Shown one piece after another: positions 6,526 through 13,275 of a DNA stretch of 13,275 nucleotides. The first letter of the stretch is position 1. Each line of letters opens with the position of its first letter. Source of the DNA: JBBRUG01 sp038247995 (GTDB lineage: Bacteria > Chloroflexota > Chloroflexia > Chloroflexales > Chloroflexaceae); the NCBI GenBank assembly GCA_038247995.1, contig JBBRUG010000157.1, positions 1 to 13,275 of the forward strand. The letters are read 5' to 3'. The notes beneath the pieces were generated by a model. That model was not told the origin of the DNA. It did no database searches and saw only the letters and a program-made list of their open reading frames with translations. The translations under genes and the position numbers were made by a program.

Positions 6526-8237
6526 TGGTTGGCCCCGATGATCTATTTCTCGTAAGCGGCGGGGCGCGCGGGATCACCGCCGCCTGTGTGGTTGGCATGA
6601 CCCGGCGCTTCCGCTGTGGTTTCGTGCTGCTGGGGCGTACGCCGCTGACGCCCCAGCCCGACTGGGCCGATCCAACGCTCGATGACGCCGCCCTCAAGCA
6701 GCGCATCGCGGCCACGCTGACGGCTCGTGGCGAACGCCCGCTGCCTGCCGCCATCCAGCGCATCTGGCGCGATCTGCGCGCCTGCGCCGAGATCGAGGCC
6801 ACGCTCCAGGCCGTGGCCGATGCTGGCGGGCACGCGCGTTATGTCTGCGCCGATGTGGCCGACGCGCCGAGTTTGCGCGCCGCGCTGGGTGCTGTCGGGC
6901 CGATCACCGGCGTCATTCATGGCGCGGGCGCCCTCGCCGATCGACGCATCGAGCAGAAAACCGGCGCCGACTTCGACGCGGTTTGCGGGCCGAAGATCGC
7001 CGGCTTGCGCAATCTGTTGGCTGTCGCCCCGCCCGCTGGATTGCGCTATCTGGTGCTCTTTTCATCGGCGGCAGGATTTTATGGCAATGTCGGCCAGAGC
7101 GATTATGCAATCGCCAATGAGATTTTGAACAAGGCCGCCTACCAACTTCAGCGTGAGCATCCGGCCTGCCGGGTGATCGCGCTCGACTGGGGGCCGTGGG
7201 ACGGCGGCATGGTCACCCCGGCGCTCAAGGCGCTCTTTGCCCAGCGCCGGATCGATGTCATCCCGATCGACGGCGGCGTGGAAGTGCTGCTGGCGGCCCT
7301 GACCGTGGAGCGCCCGGCGGTGCAGTTCGTGGTGGGCAGCCCTATGCGCGCCGCCCCCGCGCCGCTCGATAGCGCGTTGCGGCAGCGGCATAGTTGGCGC
7401 CAACTGAGCCTGGCCGCCAACCCATTTCTGCACGACCACATGATCGGAGCGCATGCCGTTCTGCCGGCCACAGCGGCGGCAGCCTGGATGATCACCGGCT
7501 GCGAACAACTGCACCCCGGCTATCGGTTGCGCCGTTGCGACGGCTTCCAGGTGCTGAAGGGCATCGTTTTTGATGCACAATTGGCCGAGCGCTACCGGCT
7601 GGAACTGGTTGAGACGGCCAAGGACGAGGCGCAGGGAATCGTGCGCCTCGACGCGCAGGTTACCAGCACTACCGCTGCCGGACGCCCGCGCTACCATTAT
7701 CGGGCGGCGATTGAACTGGGGCGTGACGTTTCTGCCCCGCCGCTATTGGCCGGATTCGACCCAAATGCGCAATCTGTTGCCGACGGCGCGCAGTTCTACA
7801 GCGACGGCACGTTGTTCCACGGCCCGCGCCTGCGCGGCGTTACCCAGGTGCTCCGGCTCGACGCGACGGAGCTAACCCTCCGCTGGGCCTTGCCTACGCT
7901 CAGCGCCGAGGGGCAAGGCCAGTTCCCTGCGGGCGACTTTAACCCGTTTGGCGCCGACGCGCTGTTTCAGGCCTGCCTGATCTGGGTGCGCCGCCAGTAT
8001 GACGCAGCGAGTCTGCCGCTGGGCTGGGCAACCGCCGAGCAGTACCTGCCGCTGGCCTTTGATACGCCGATCTATTTAACCTTGACGGTGCGCGCGGCGA
8101 GCGAGCAGCGGCTCGTTGCCGATATCGCCGCCCACGACGCGGCCGGCCGCGTCGCCCTACAACTCTGCGGCGCCGAGGTGGCGGTAAGCCGCCGCCTGAA
8201 CCGACTCTTTGCAAATGAACACCTGAAAGCGATTTGA
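6525..8237 (+). CDS. Catalytic ketoreductase half plus PUFA-synthase-type dehydratase
   Basis: This 570-residue protein begins exactly where the preceding protein's KR stops. Residues 1-275 are the Rossmann catalytic KR: SGGARGIT (11-18) for NADPH, IHGAG (131-135), and a Lys157, Ser180/181, Tyr194, Asn198 set in the expected order (KIAGLRNL, LFSSAAG, SDYAIAN). Residues about 295-560 form a hot-dog dehydratase with DH-MIG-x4-LP (His305, Gly308, Pro314), LFHGPRLRG (430-438) and GADALFQ with Asp478, as in the C-terminal DH of PfaA. It would reduce the beta-keto group and dehydrate the resulting hydroxyl on ACP-bound chains. The start ATG overlaps the upstream stop by one base and has only a weak GGGTGG Shine-Dalgarno, so expression by termination-reinitiation is likely. 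In typical PfaA/HglE proteins these domains are fused to the KS-AT-ACP part, so this looks like gene fission. The complex probably needs both proteins to form a complete KR. Confidence 0.9.
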   Translation: MVGPDDLFLVSGGARGITAACVVGMTRRFRCGFVLLGRTPLTPQPDWADPTLDDAALKQRIAATLTARGERPLPAAIQRIWRDLRACAEIEATLQAVADAGGHARYVCADVADAPSLRAALGAVGPITGVIHGAGALADRRIEQKTGADFDAVCGPKIAGLRNLLAVAPPAGLRYLVLFSSAAGFYGNVGQSDYAIANEILNKAAYQLQREHPACRVIALDWGPWDGGMVTPALKALFAQRRIDVIPIDGGVEVLLAALTVERPAVQFVVGSPMRAAPAPLDSALRQRHSWRQLSLAANPFLHDHMIGAHAVLPATAAAAWMITGCEQLHPGYRLRRCDGFQVLKGIVFDAQLAERYRLELVETAKDEAQGIVRLDAQVTSTTAAGRPRYHYRAAIELGRDVSAPPLLAGFDPNAQSVADGAQFYSDGTLFHGPRLRGVTQVLRLDATELTLRWALPTLSAEGQGQFPAGDFNPFGADALFQACLIWVRRQYDAASLPLGWATAEQYLPLAFDTPIYLTLTVRAASEQRLVADIAAHDAAGRVALQLCGAEVAVSRRLNRLFANEHLKAI

Positions 8238-11200
8238 TGGCGCGCGAACCTATTGCAATTATTGGCCTGGGCTGCCTCTTCCCCGGCGCAACCAGTCCGG
8301 CCGCCTTCTGGCAAAACCTGGTCGATGGGATCGACTCGACCAGTGAAGCGACCGCCACGGAGATCGGCGTCGATCCGGCGGTCTTCTTCGACCCGCAGCG
8401 GCAGCAGGCCGACGGCTATGCGTACGGGCGCGGCGGCTTCGTTCGGGACTTTCGTTTCGACCCAACCGGCTTCGCGCTGCCCGCCGCACAGTTGCGCGGG
8501 CTCGACCCGCTCTACACCTGGGCGCTGTATGTGGCGCAACAGGCCCTCGCCGATAGCGGCTACCTGAGGCAGGCCGAGCGCTTGCGACGCTGCGGTGTGG
8601 TGCTGGGCAACCTCTCCTTCCCAACCCGCTCGTCGCACCGGCAACTCGCCCCGCTCTACGCCGGCGCCGTAACCGACGCACTGGGCGAACTGCTCGGCGA
8701 CGCAACGCCGGCGCTTGATCCACTGCCGCCCCTGGCCTTCGGTGAGCCGCCGGCGCCCCTGAACGGTAACATCTCCGGCCGACCGGCGGCGCTGACGGCT
8801 CAGGCCCTCGGACTCGGCGGCCCGCACCTGGCGCTCGATGCCGCCTGCGCTTCGTCGCTCTACGCGCTCGGGTTGGCCTGCGACTATCTGGCGAGTGGGC
8901 GGGCCGACCTCATGCTGGCCGGCGCGGTGAGTTGCGCCGACCCGCTTTTTGTGCTCACCGGCTTCTCGATCTTCCAGGCCTACCCGCCTGCGGGTGCCGC
9001 GAGCCGCCCGCTCGACCGCAGTTCGCGTGGGCTGACCGCCGGCGAGGGCGCGGGGGCCTTTGCGCTCAAGCGGTATGCCGATGCGGTGCGCGACGGCGAC
9101 CGGATCTACGGCCTGGTGCGCGGGGTGGGCCTCTCGAACGACGGCGCAGGCAAACATCTGCTCGTGCCCAACCCCAAGGGCCAGCAACTCGCTTTTGAGC
9201 GCGCCTACGCCGACGCCGGCGTGGCACCGCAGAGCGTCGAGTATGTCGAGTGCCACGCCACCGGCACCCCTGTCGGCGACATCGTCGAACTGAATAGCAT
9301 GGAGCGTTTCTTCGGCGCGCACGGCCACGCGCCGCGCGTCGGATCGGTGAAGTCGAACTTCGGCCATCTGCTGACGGTCGCGGGCATGGCCGGGATGCTC
9401 AAGGTGCTCCTGAGCATGGCTCATGGCCGCATCCCGCCGACGCTGGGCGTGTCCAACCCACTCACATCACAAGGCGGCGCGATCGGCGGCGCAGGCATCG
9501 TACGCAGCCTGGCGCCCTGGCCCGAGCATCCCGGCCCGCGGCGTGCCGGCGTGAGCGCCTTCGGCTTCGGCGGCACCAACGCCCATGTCATATTGGAACA
9601 GAGCGCGGACTCCTCCGCAATGCAGCGCCAACCCTCACCTCAAACCCCGCTCCCTGAGCGGGAGAGGGGGGCCGGAGGCTTCCCAGCGGGCAGCTTGCAG
9701 ACACCCCCTTCTTCCCTTGAGGGAGAGGGGGGCCGGGGGGATGCGGGCCGTAACGCCCTGGCGATCGTGGGCATGGACGCCTGTTTTGGCCCGTATCAGA
9801 ATCTCGACGCGCTTGATCGCGGCCTGTACGCCGGGGAGCAGGCCTTTGGGCCGCCGCCGCCCGCGCGCTGGCATGGGCTTGCGCAAAATCCTGCGCTGCT
9901 GAGCGATCTACAGCATTTCTCAGATCGATTGAGCCTGCACAACCAGGCGCGAGCGCAGCGAGCTACCCGGTTCAGTGGCCGCAGCAGCTCAGTCATGCTG
10001 CTCAGTGCGCTAGGGTTGCCGGATGGGGCTGCGCCTGAGGGCGCCTACCTGGCCGGGTTCGACTTCGACTTTCTGCGCGCGAAGATCCCGCCCAACCCGG
10101 CCGATCAGCCGCTCCCGCAGCAACTGCTCCTGCTCCAGGTGGCCGACCGCGCTCTACGCGACGCAGGCGCCCGGCCCGGCGCCAAGATCGCCGTATTGGT
10201 GGCGATGGAGGCCGAGCCGGCGATGCACCAGTTGCGCAGTCGCCAGGATCTCAGTTGGCAGTTGCCCCGGCTGCTCGATCAGGTTGGTGTGAAATTAACC
10301 GACGCCGAGCGGGCCGAGCTTGAAGCTGCGCTCAAAGACGCCCTGCATCCGCGCGCGCAAGTGAACCAGTATGTCAGCTTCATCGGCAATATAATGGCCT
10401 GCCGCGTAGCTGCGCTCTGGGATTTCAGCGGCCCGGCCTTCACCGTCTCGGCTGAAGAAGGTTCCGCTTTCCGCGCTCTGGAGTTGGCCCAACTAATGCT
10501 GGCCGATGGCGAACTGGAGGCGGTTGTGGTGGCCGCCGTTGATCTTGCCGGCAGCGTCGAGCGGGCGCTGCTGAACGCAGCCGGCGGCCAATCCGGCTCC
10601 CCCGTAGGCGAAGGCGCCGGGGCTGTGGTACTGCGCCGGGTTGCCGCAGCGCGCAACGATGGCGCACGGATCTATGCCGCCATTGATGCCGTAGCCCTGG
10701 CGACAAACCCCGATCCGGCCACCGCCGTAGCAACCGCAGCCCGGCAAGCATTGGCCGGCGCCGGGGTGACAGTGGATGCTATCGGCTACCTGGAACTGAG
10801 CGCGGTTCCGGAAGCACTCGACGCCGGCGCCGAGATCGACGGGCTAAGCCAGGCGTATGGCCCAACTGAAGCTTTGAGTTGCGCTGTTGGTTCGGTTACG
10901 GCGCACATCGGCAACTGTGGCGCCGCCGCCGGTATGGCGGCCCTCATCCGCACGGCGCTCTGCCTGGATGGGCGCTACTTGCCGGCTACGGCTGGTGGTA
11001 CGACTCTCCCTGCTCCCCTTGAGGGAGCAGGGGGCAGGGGGGATCTCTCAGGTGGAGGGTTTTTGCCGTTGCCCGCACCCCCAACCCCGCTCCCTGAGCG
11101 GGAGCGGGGCTTCCGACAGCATCAGGACGCCGAATCTGCGGCGGCTCCCCCTGCTCCCCTTGAGGGAGCAGGGGGCAGGGGGGATGCGGGGGATGCGGGG

Positions 11201-13275
11201 CAACCATTCTACCGGCCCGACGCTGCGCGGCCTTGGCTGGCCCGGCGCGGCGAACGGCGTCGGGCGGCGATCAGCGGCGTATCGCGTGACGGCAGCGCGG
11301 CCCACGTTGTGCTGTCGGCCGAGCCGGAAGCGGTGGCAGTTCGAAACCCTGCTCTGCCTGAGGGAACGGGGGTAGCCGTGAGCGGTGCAAGCGCTGAAGG
11401 GCGGCAAAACCCTCCGTTTGCGCTCGCCGCCTTCGCCCGGCGCAGCCAAATCTGGTTGCTGCCCCTGACCGCCAACGACCGCGCCGATCTGCTAACCCAA
11501 CTCGACCAATTGGAGGCGGCGGTGCTGGCCGGTGCGGCCCTGACCGAACTAGCCCCGAAGGCGATTCGCAGCTACCAGGAGCGCTCCGCTGCGCCCTACG
11601 CCCTGAGTCTGGTGGCGCGCAGCAACGCTGAACTTCGGCGCGAACTGAGCTTCGCCCGCGCCGGTATCGCCGCCGCCTTCGCGCATGGCCGCGCCTGGGA
11701 GACGCCCCTGGGCAGTTATTTCAACGCCCGCCCGCTCGGCCCCCAGGCCGGGCTGACCTTCGTCTACCCTGGCGCATTCAGCGCCTATCCCGGCCTGGGC
11801 CGCGAACTATTTCAGCTCTTCCCTGCACTGCACACGCGCCTCGATGCGTTACTTGCCGACGCGCCCGCCACCCTCGGCGAGCGCCGGCTCTACCCACGCC
11901 GACGGCACGCGCCGCAGCCCGCCGATCTCGACCAGGCCAAAGCGGCTCTGCGCGGCGACCCGCTGGGCATGATCCAGACCAGCTTAGTTTTCACGCTGCT
12001 CTTCACCGCCGTGCTGCGCGAGCAGTTCGGCCTACAACCCAGCGCGGCGCTTGGCTACAGCATGGGCGAAGCGAGTATGCTCTGGTCGCTCGGCGCATGG
12101 CAGGCCGACGACGCCGCGCTCCAGCACCTGCGCGAATCGCCCCTGTTCACCCGGCGCCTGTCCGGCCGACGCGAGGCCGCCCGTGAATATTTCGGCCTCA
12201 GCGCCGACGCACCGGACGACATCTGGTGCATCTACATCGCTCAGACAACGCCCGCTGCCGTCCGCGAGCGCCTGCGTAACGAGCAGCGCGCCTTTTTAAC
12301 CCACATCAACACCCCACACGAAGTGGTGATCTCCGGTGCGCCTGATGCAGTGCGCCGCGTGATCGCCGACCTGGGCTGCGAGGCCTTCCGCGCACCCTTC
12401 GGCACGGTCATGCATTGTCCGGCCATGCACTCCGAGTATGCCGCGCTGGTTGAACTGAACCGCCTACCCGTCGCCGCCGCGCCCGGCATCACCTTCTACA
12501 GCGCCGCCGACTACGCGCCGCTGCCGCAGGATGCCGAACAGATCGCCCAGAGCCTGGCTCGCGCCACCTGCCAACTGGTCGATTTCCCGCGCCTGGTCGA
12601 GCGGGCCTACGCCGATGGAGCGCGGATCTTCATCGAGCCCGGCCCAGCCAATGCATGTACGCGCTGGGTTGGTACAATTCTGGCCGACCGGCCGCACGTA
12701 GCCCTGGCGCTCAATCGGCAGGGCAGCGACGATGCCGCCACGCTACTGGCCGTGCTGGCCCGGCTGGTCAGTCAACGCGTGCCTGTGGATCTCGCGCCGC
12801 TGCTGCCGGCCGAGCCGCCGCCGGCGCCGGAACGCACCCTGGTCAAGCCAATCGTCCTGGGCGGCCCGAATATACCCGCCGCGCTGCTGGGTGAGCGGAA
12901 CCGGACGATCCTGGCGCCACACGCCATCGCCCTGGCCCAACGTGAACCCGGTTTGGTCACAGATCACCCCGTTTCAACACACGGTCGAGCGGGCGGATTG
13001 CACCTACCTCATCAGCATACGCTTCGGCTTCCCTCACCCCAAACCCCGCTTCCTGAACGGGAGCGGGGCTTCGAACCGCATCGGAACGCCGAATATGGCA
13101 CTGCCCGCCCTGCTCCCCTTGAGGGAGCAGGGGGCCTCTCAGGTGGAGGGTTTTTGCCGTTGCCCGCACCCCCAACCCCGCTCCCTGAGCGGGAGCGGGG
13201 CTTCCGACAGCATCAGGACGCCGAATCTGCGGCGGCTCCCCCTGCTCCACGTGAGGGAGCAGGGGGCTGGGGGGA
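8237..13275 (+). CDS. PfaC/HglC-like synthase: KS-inactive KS (CLF)-AT, with in-frame repeat insertions; 3' end outside window
   Basis: The frame stays open from the ATG at 8237, which overlaps the previous stop by one base (TGATG), to the window edge (1679 complete codons). Residues 3-455 form a ketosynthase with Cys204 (DAACASS), His340 (CHATGT) and His377 (KSNFGHLLTVAG), the last typical of PfaC. Residues about 506-1040 form a second, inactive KS fold like PfaB or the chain-length factor: GNIMACRVAALWDFSGPAF leads to SAEEGS, with Glu740 at the cysteine position, and the HGTGT equivalent is lost. Residues about 1165-1500 form an acyltransferase with FVYPG, Ser1275 in GYSMGE and His1393 in VMHCPAMHS, close to PfaB. 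The domain order matches myxobacterial Pfa3 or cyanobacterial HglC, and dehydratases may follow beyond the edge. Repeat-derived segments fill residues 466-503, 923-988 and 1599 onward, without breaking the frame. The domain calls are firm. The full length, the product and the effect of the insertions are unknown. Confidence 0.9.
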   Translation, partial: MAREPIAIIGLGCLFPGATSPAAFWQNLVDGIDSTSEATATEIGVDPAVFFDPQRQQADGYAYGRGGFVRDFRFDPTGFALPAAQLRGLDPLYTWALYVAQQALADSGYLRQAERLRRCGVVLGNLSFPTRSSHRQLAPLYAGAVTDALGELLGDATPALDPLPPLAFGEPPAPLNGNISGRPAALTAQALGLGGPHLALDAACASSLYALGLACDYLASGRADLMLAGAVSCADPLFVLTGFSIFQAYPPAGAASRPLDRSSRGLTAGEGAGAFALKRYADAVRDGDRIYGLVRGVGLSNDGAGKHLLVPNPKGQQLAFERAYADAGVAPQSVEYVECHATGTPVGDIVELNSMERFFGAHGHAPRVGSVKSNFGHLLTVAGMAGMLKVLLSMAHGRIPPTLGVSNPLTSQGGAIGGAGIVRSLAPWPEHPGPRRAGVSAFGFGGTNAHVILEQSADSSAMQRQPSPQTPLPERERGAGGFPAGSLQTPPSSLEGEGGRGDAGRNALAIVGMDACFGPYQNLDALDRGLYAGEQAFGPPPPARWHGLAQNPALLSDLQHFSDRLSLHNQARAQRATRFSGRSSSVMLLSALGLPDGAAPEGAYLAGFDFDFLRAKIPPNPADQPLPQQLLLLQVADRALRDAGARPGAKIAVLVAMEAEPAMHQLRSRQDLSWQLPRLLDQVGVKLTDAERAELEAALKDALHPRAQVNQYVSFIGNIMACRVAALWDFSGPAFTVSAEEGSAFRALELAQLMLADGELEAVVVAAVDLAGSVERALLNAAGGQSGSPVGEGAGAVVLRRVAAARNDGARIYAAIDAVALATNPDPATAVATAARQALAGAGVTVDAIGYLELSAVPEALDAGAEIDGLSQAYGPTEALSCAVGSVTAHIGNCGAAAGMAALIRTALCLDGRYLPATAGGTTLPAPLEGAGGRGDLSGGGFLPLPAPPTPLPERERGFRQHQDAESAAAPPAPLEGAGGRGDAGDAGQPFYRPDAARPWLARRGERRRAAISGVSRDGSAAHVVLSAEPEAVAVRNPALPEGTGVAVSGASAEGRQNPPFALAAFARRSQIWLLPLTANDRADLLTQLDQLEAAVLAGAALTELAPKAIRSYQERSAAPYALSLVARSNAELRRELSFARAGIAAAFAHGRAWETPLGSYFNARPLGPQAGLTFVYPGAFSAYPGLGRELFQLFPALHTRLDALLADAPATLGERRLYPRRRHAPQPADLDQAKAALRGDPLGMIQTSLVFTLLFTAVLREQFGLQPSAALGYSMGEASMLWSLGAWQADDAALQHLRESPLFTRRLSGRREAAREYFGLSADAPDDIWCIYIAQTTPAAVRERLRNEQRAFLTHINTPHEVVISGAPDAVRRVIADLGCEAFRAPFGTVMHCPAMHSEYAALVELNRLPVAAAPGITFYSAADYAPLPQDAEQIAQSLARATCQLVDFPRLVERAYADGARIFIEPGPANACTRWVGTILADRPHVALALNRQGSDDAATLLAVLARLVSQRVPVDLAPLLPAEPPPAPERTLVKPIVLGGPNIPAALLGERNRTILAPHAIALAQREPGLVTDHPVSTHGRAGGLHLPHQHTLRLPSPQTPLPERERGFEPHRNAEYGTARPAPLEGAGGLSGGGFLPLPAPPTPLPERERGFRQHQDAESAAAPPAPREGAGGWG
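9632..9748 (+). repeat. In-frame palindromic repeat insert A (KS to CLF linker)
   Basis: This diverged copy of the two-hairpin element lies directly after the KS. It opens with CCCCGCTCCCTGAGCGGGAG and closes with a CCCTTGAGGG-centred hairpin followed by G-rich sequence and GATGCGGGC. The middle spacer differs from the other copies. It encodes PQTPLPERERG at its start and SLEGEGGRGDAG at its end (residues 466-503), then the CLF-like domain begins (NALAIVGMDA). Confidence 0.85.
11003..11200 (+). repeat. In-frame palindromic repeat insert B (inside the CLF-like domain)
   Basis: Three hairpins lie in series, all with 5-base loops: 11008-11032 (10-bp stem, loop CTTGA), 11085-11109 (perfect 10-bp stem, loop TGAGC) and 11147-11175 (perfect 12-bp stem, loop CTTGA). 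Between the first two is CAGGTGGAGGGTTTTTGCCG, and between the last two a 37-base spacer. The insert adds 66 residues (923-988) between LPATAGGT and PFYRPDAARPW. In ordinary KS folds this is a short surface loop before the last strand. Confidence 0.92.
11344..11415 (+). repeat. Probable decayed remnant of the palindromic element
   Basis: At 11344-11372 the sequence is a degraded match to the CCCCGCTCCC...GGGAGCGGGG hairpin (it contains CCCTGCTCTGCCTGAGGGAA and ends in ACGGGGG). At 11403-11415 GGCAAAACCCTCC is one base short of the reverse complement of the GGAGGGTTTTTGCC module. It remains in frame between the CLF-like domain and the AT. The match could be chance in such GC-rich DNA. Confidence 0.4.
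13031..13275 (+). repeat. In-frame palindromic repeat insert C (after the AT), two elements in tandem, cut by window edge
   Basis: The first element (13031-13135) has an imperfect hairpin at 13044-13068 and a 10-bp stem at 13108-13132 with loop CTTGA. The second (13136-13275) has the perfect hairpin at 13176-13200 and an 11-bp stem at 13238-13266 with loop ACGTGAG, the loop type also seen in the intergenic copy. Bases 13136-13248 are identical to 11045-11157 over 113 positions, an offset of 2091 (697 codons), so the phase is the same. The reading frame stays open through it to the edge, from residue 1599 on. What follows is not visible. Confidence 0.9.

Noticed and set aside
11003..13275. Third synthase gene as a pseudogene broken by repeat insertions
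   Set aside because: The frame is uninterrupted from 8237 to the window edge, and the active-site motifs of the KS and AT are intact on both sides of the inserts.

Overview
The window is GC-rich bacterial DNA dominated by a three-gene polyketide/fatty-acid synthase operon on the + strand (1522 to the right edge). A smaller gene on the - strand (60-767) encodes a DUF6062-like Cys/His-rich protein. The DUF6062-type protein, the compact multidomain synthase and the abundance of short palindromic and octameric repeats suggest a Chloroflexota bacterium, perhaps Chloroflexales. This is inference from general character, not from a marker gene.

Layout. 1-59: short tandem heptamers and octamers. 60-767 (-): DUF6062-like protein with a GTG start and a good Shine-Dalgarno. 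768-1521: divergent intergenic region with a candidate promoter for the - strand gene (900-928), a mosaic of palindromic repeat modules (about 971-1225), a perfect inverted repeat (1380-1402) and a TATAAT box (1425-1430) ahead of the synthase operon. 1522-6525: PfaA/HglE-like synthase, KS-AT-helical linker-ACP-ACP-structural half of KR. 6525-8237: catalytic half of KR plus a PUFA-synthase-type dehydratase. 8237 to beyond 13275: PfaC-like KS, then an inactive KS-like (chain-length-factor/PfaB-like) domain, then an acyltransferase. This last gene is cut by the window edge. Both gene junctions are one-base stop/start overlaps (TAATG and TGATG), so the three proteins are probably translationally coupled.

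The combined set (KS, malonyl-type AT, tandem ACPs, KR, DH, second KS, CLF-like domain, second AT) matches the PUFA-synthase/heterocyst-glycolipid-synthase superfamily. It would build a long reduced or partly unsaturated acyl chain from malonyl units by iterative condensation, ketoreduction and dehydration. No enoyl reductase (PfaD-like), phosphopantetheinyl transferase or release enzyme is visible; these may lie to the right or elsewhere.

The most unusual signal is a family of two-hairpin palindromic repeats. They occur in the intergenic region and also, stop-free and always in the same reading phase, at three places inside the third synthase gene, where they add proline/glutamate/glycine-rich segments between or within enzyme domains. 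Two copies share 113 identical bases. Other notable points are a ketoreductase divided between two genes exactly at its structural/catalytic boundary, a near-identical 414-bp tandem ACP duplication, and three-unit octamer arrays encoding the ACP linkers.
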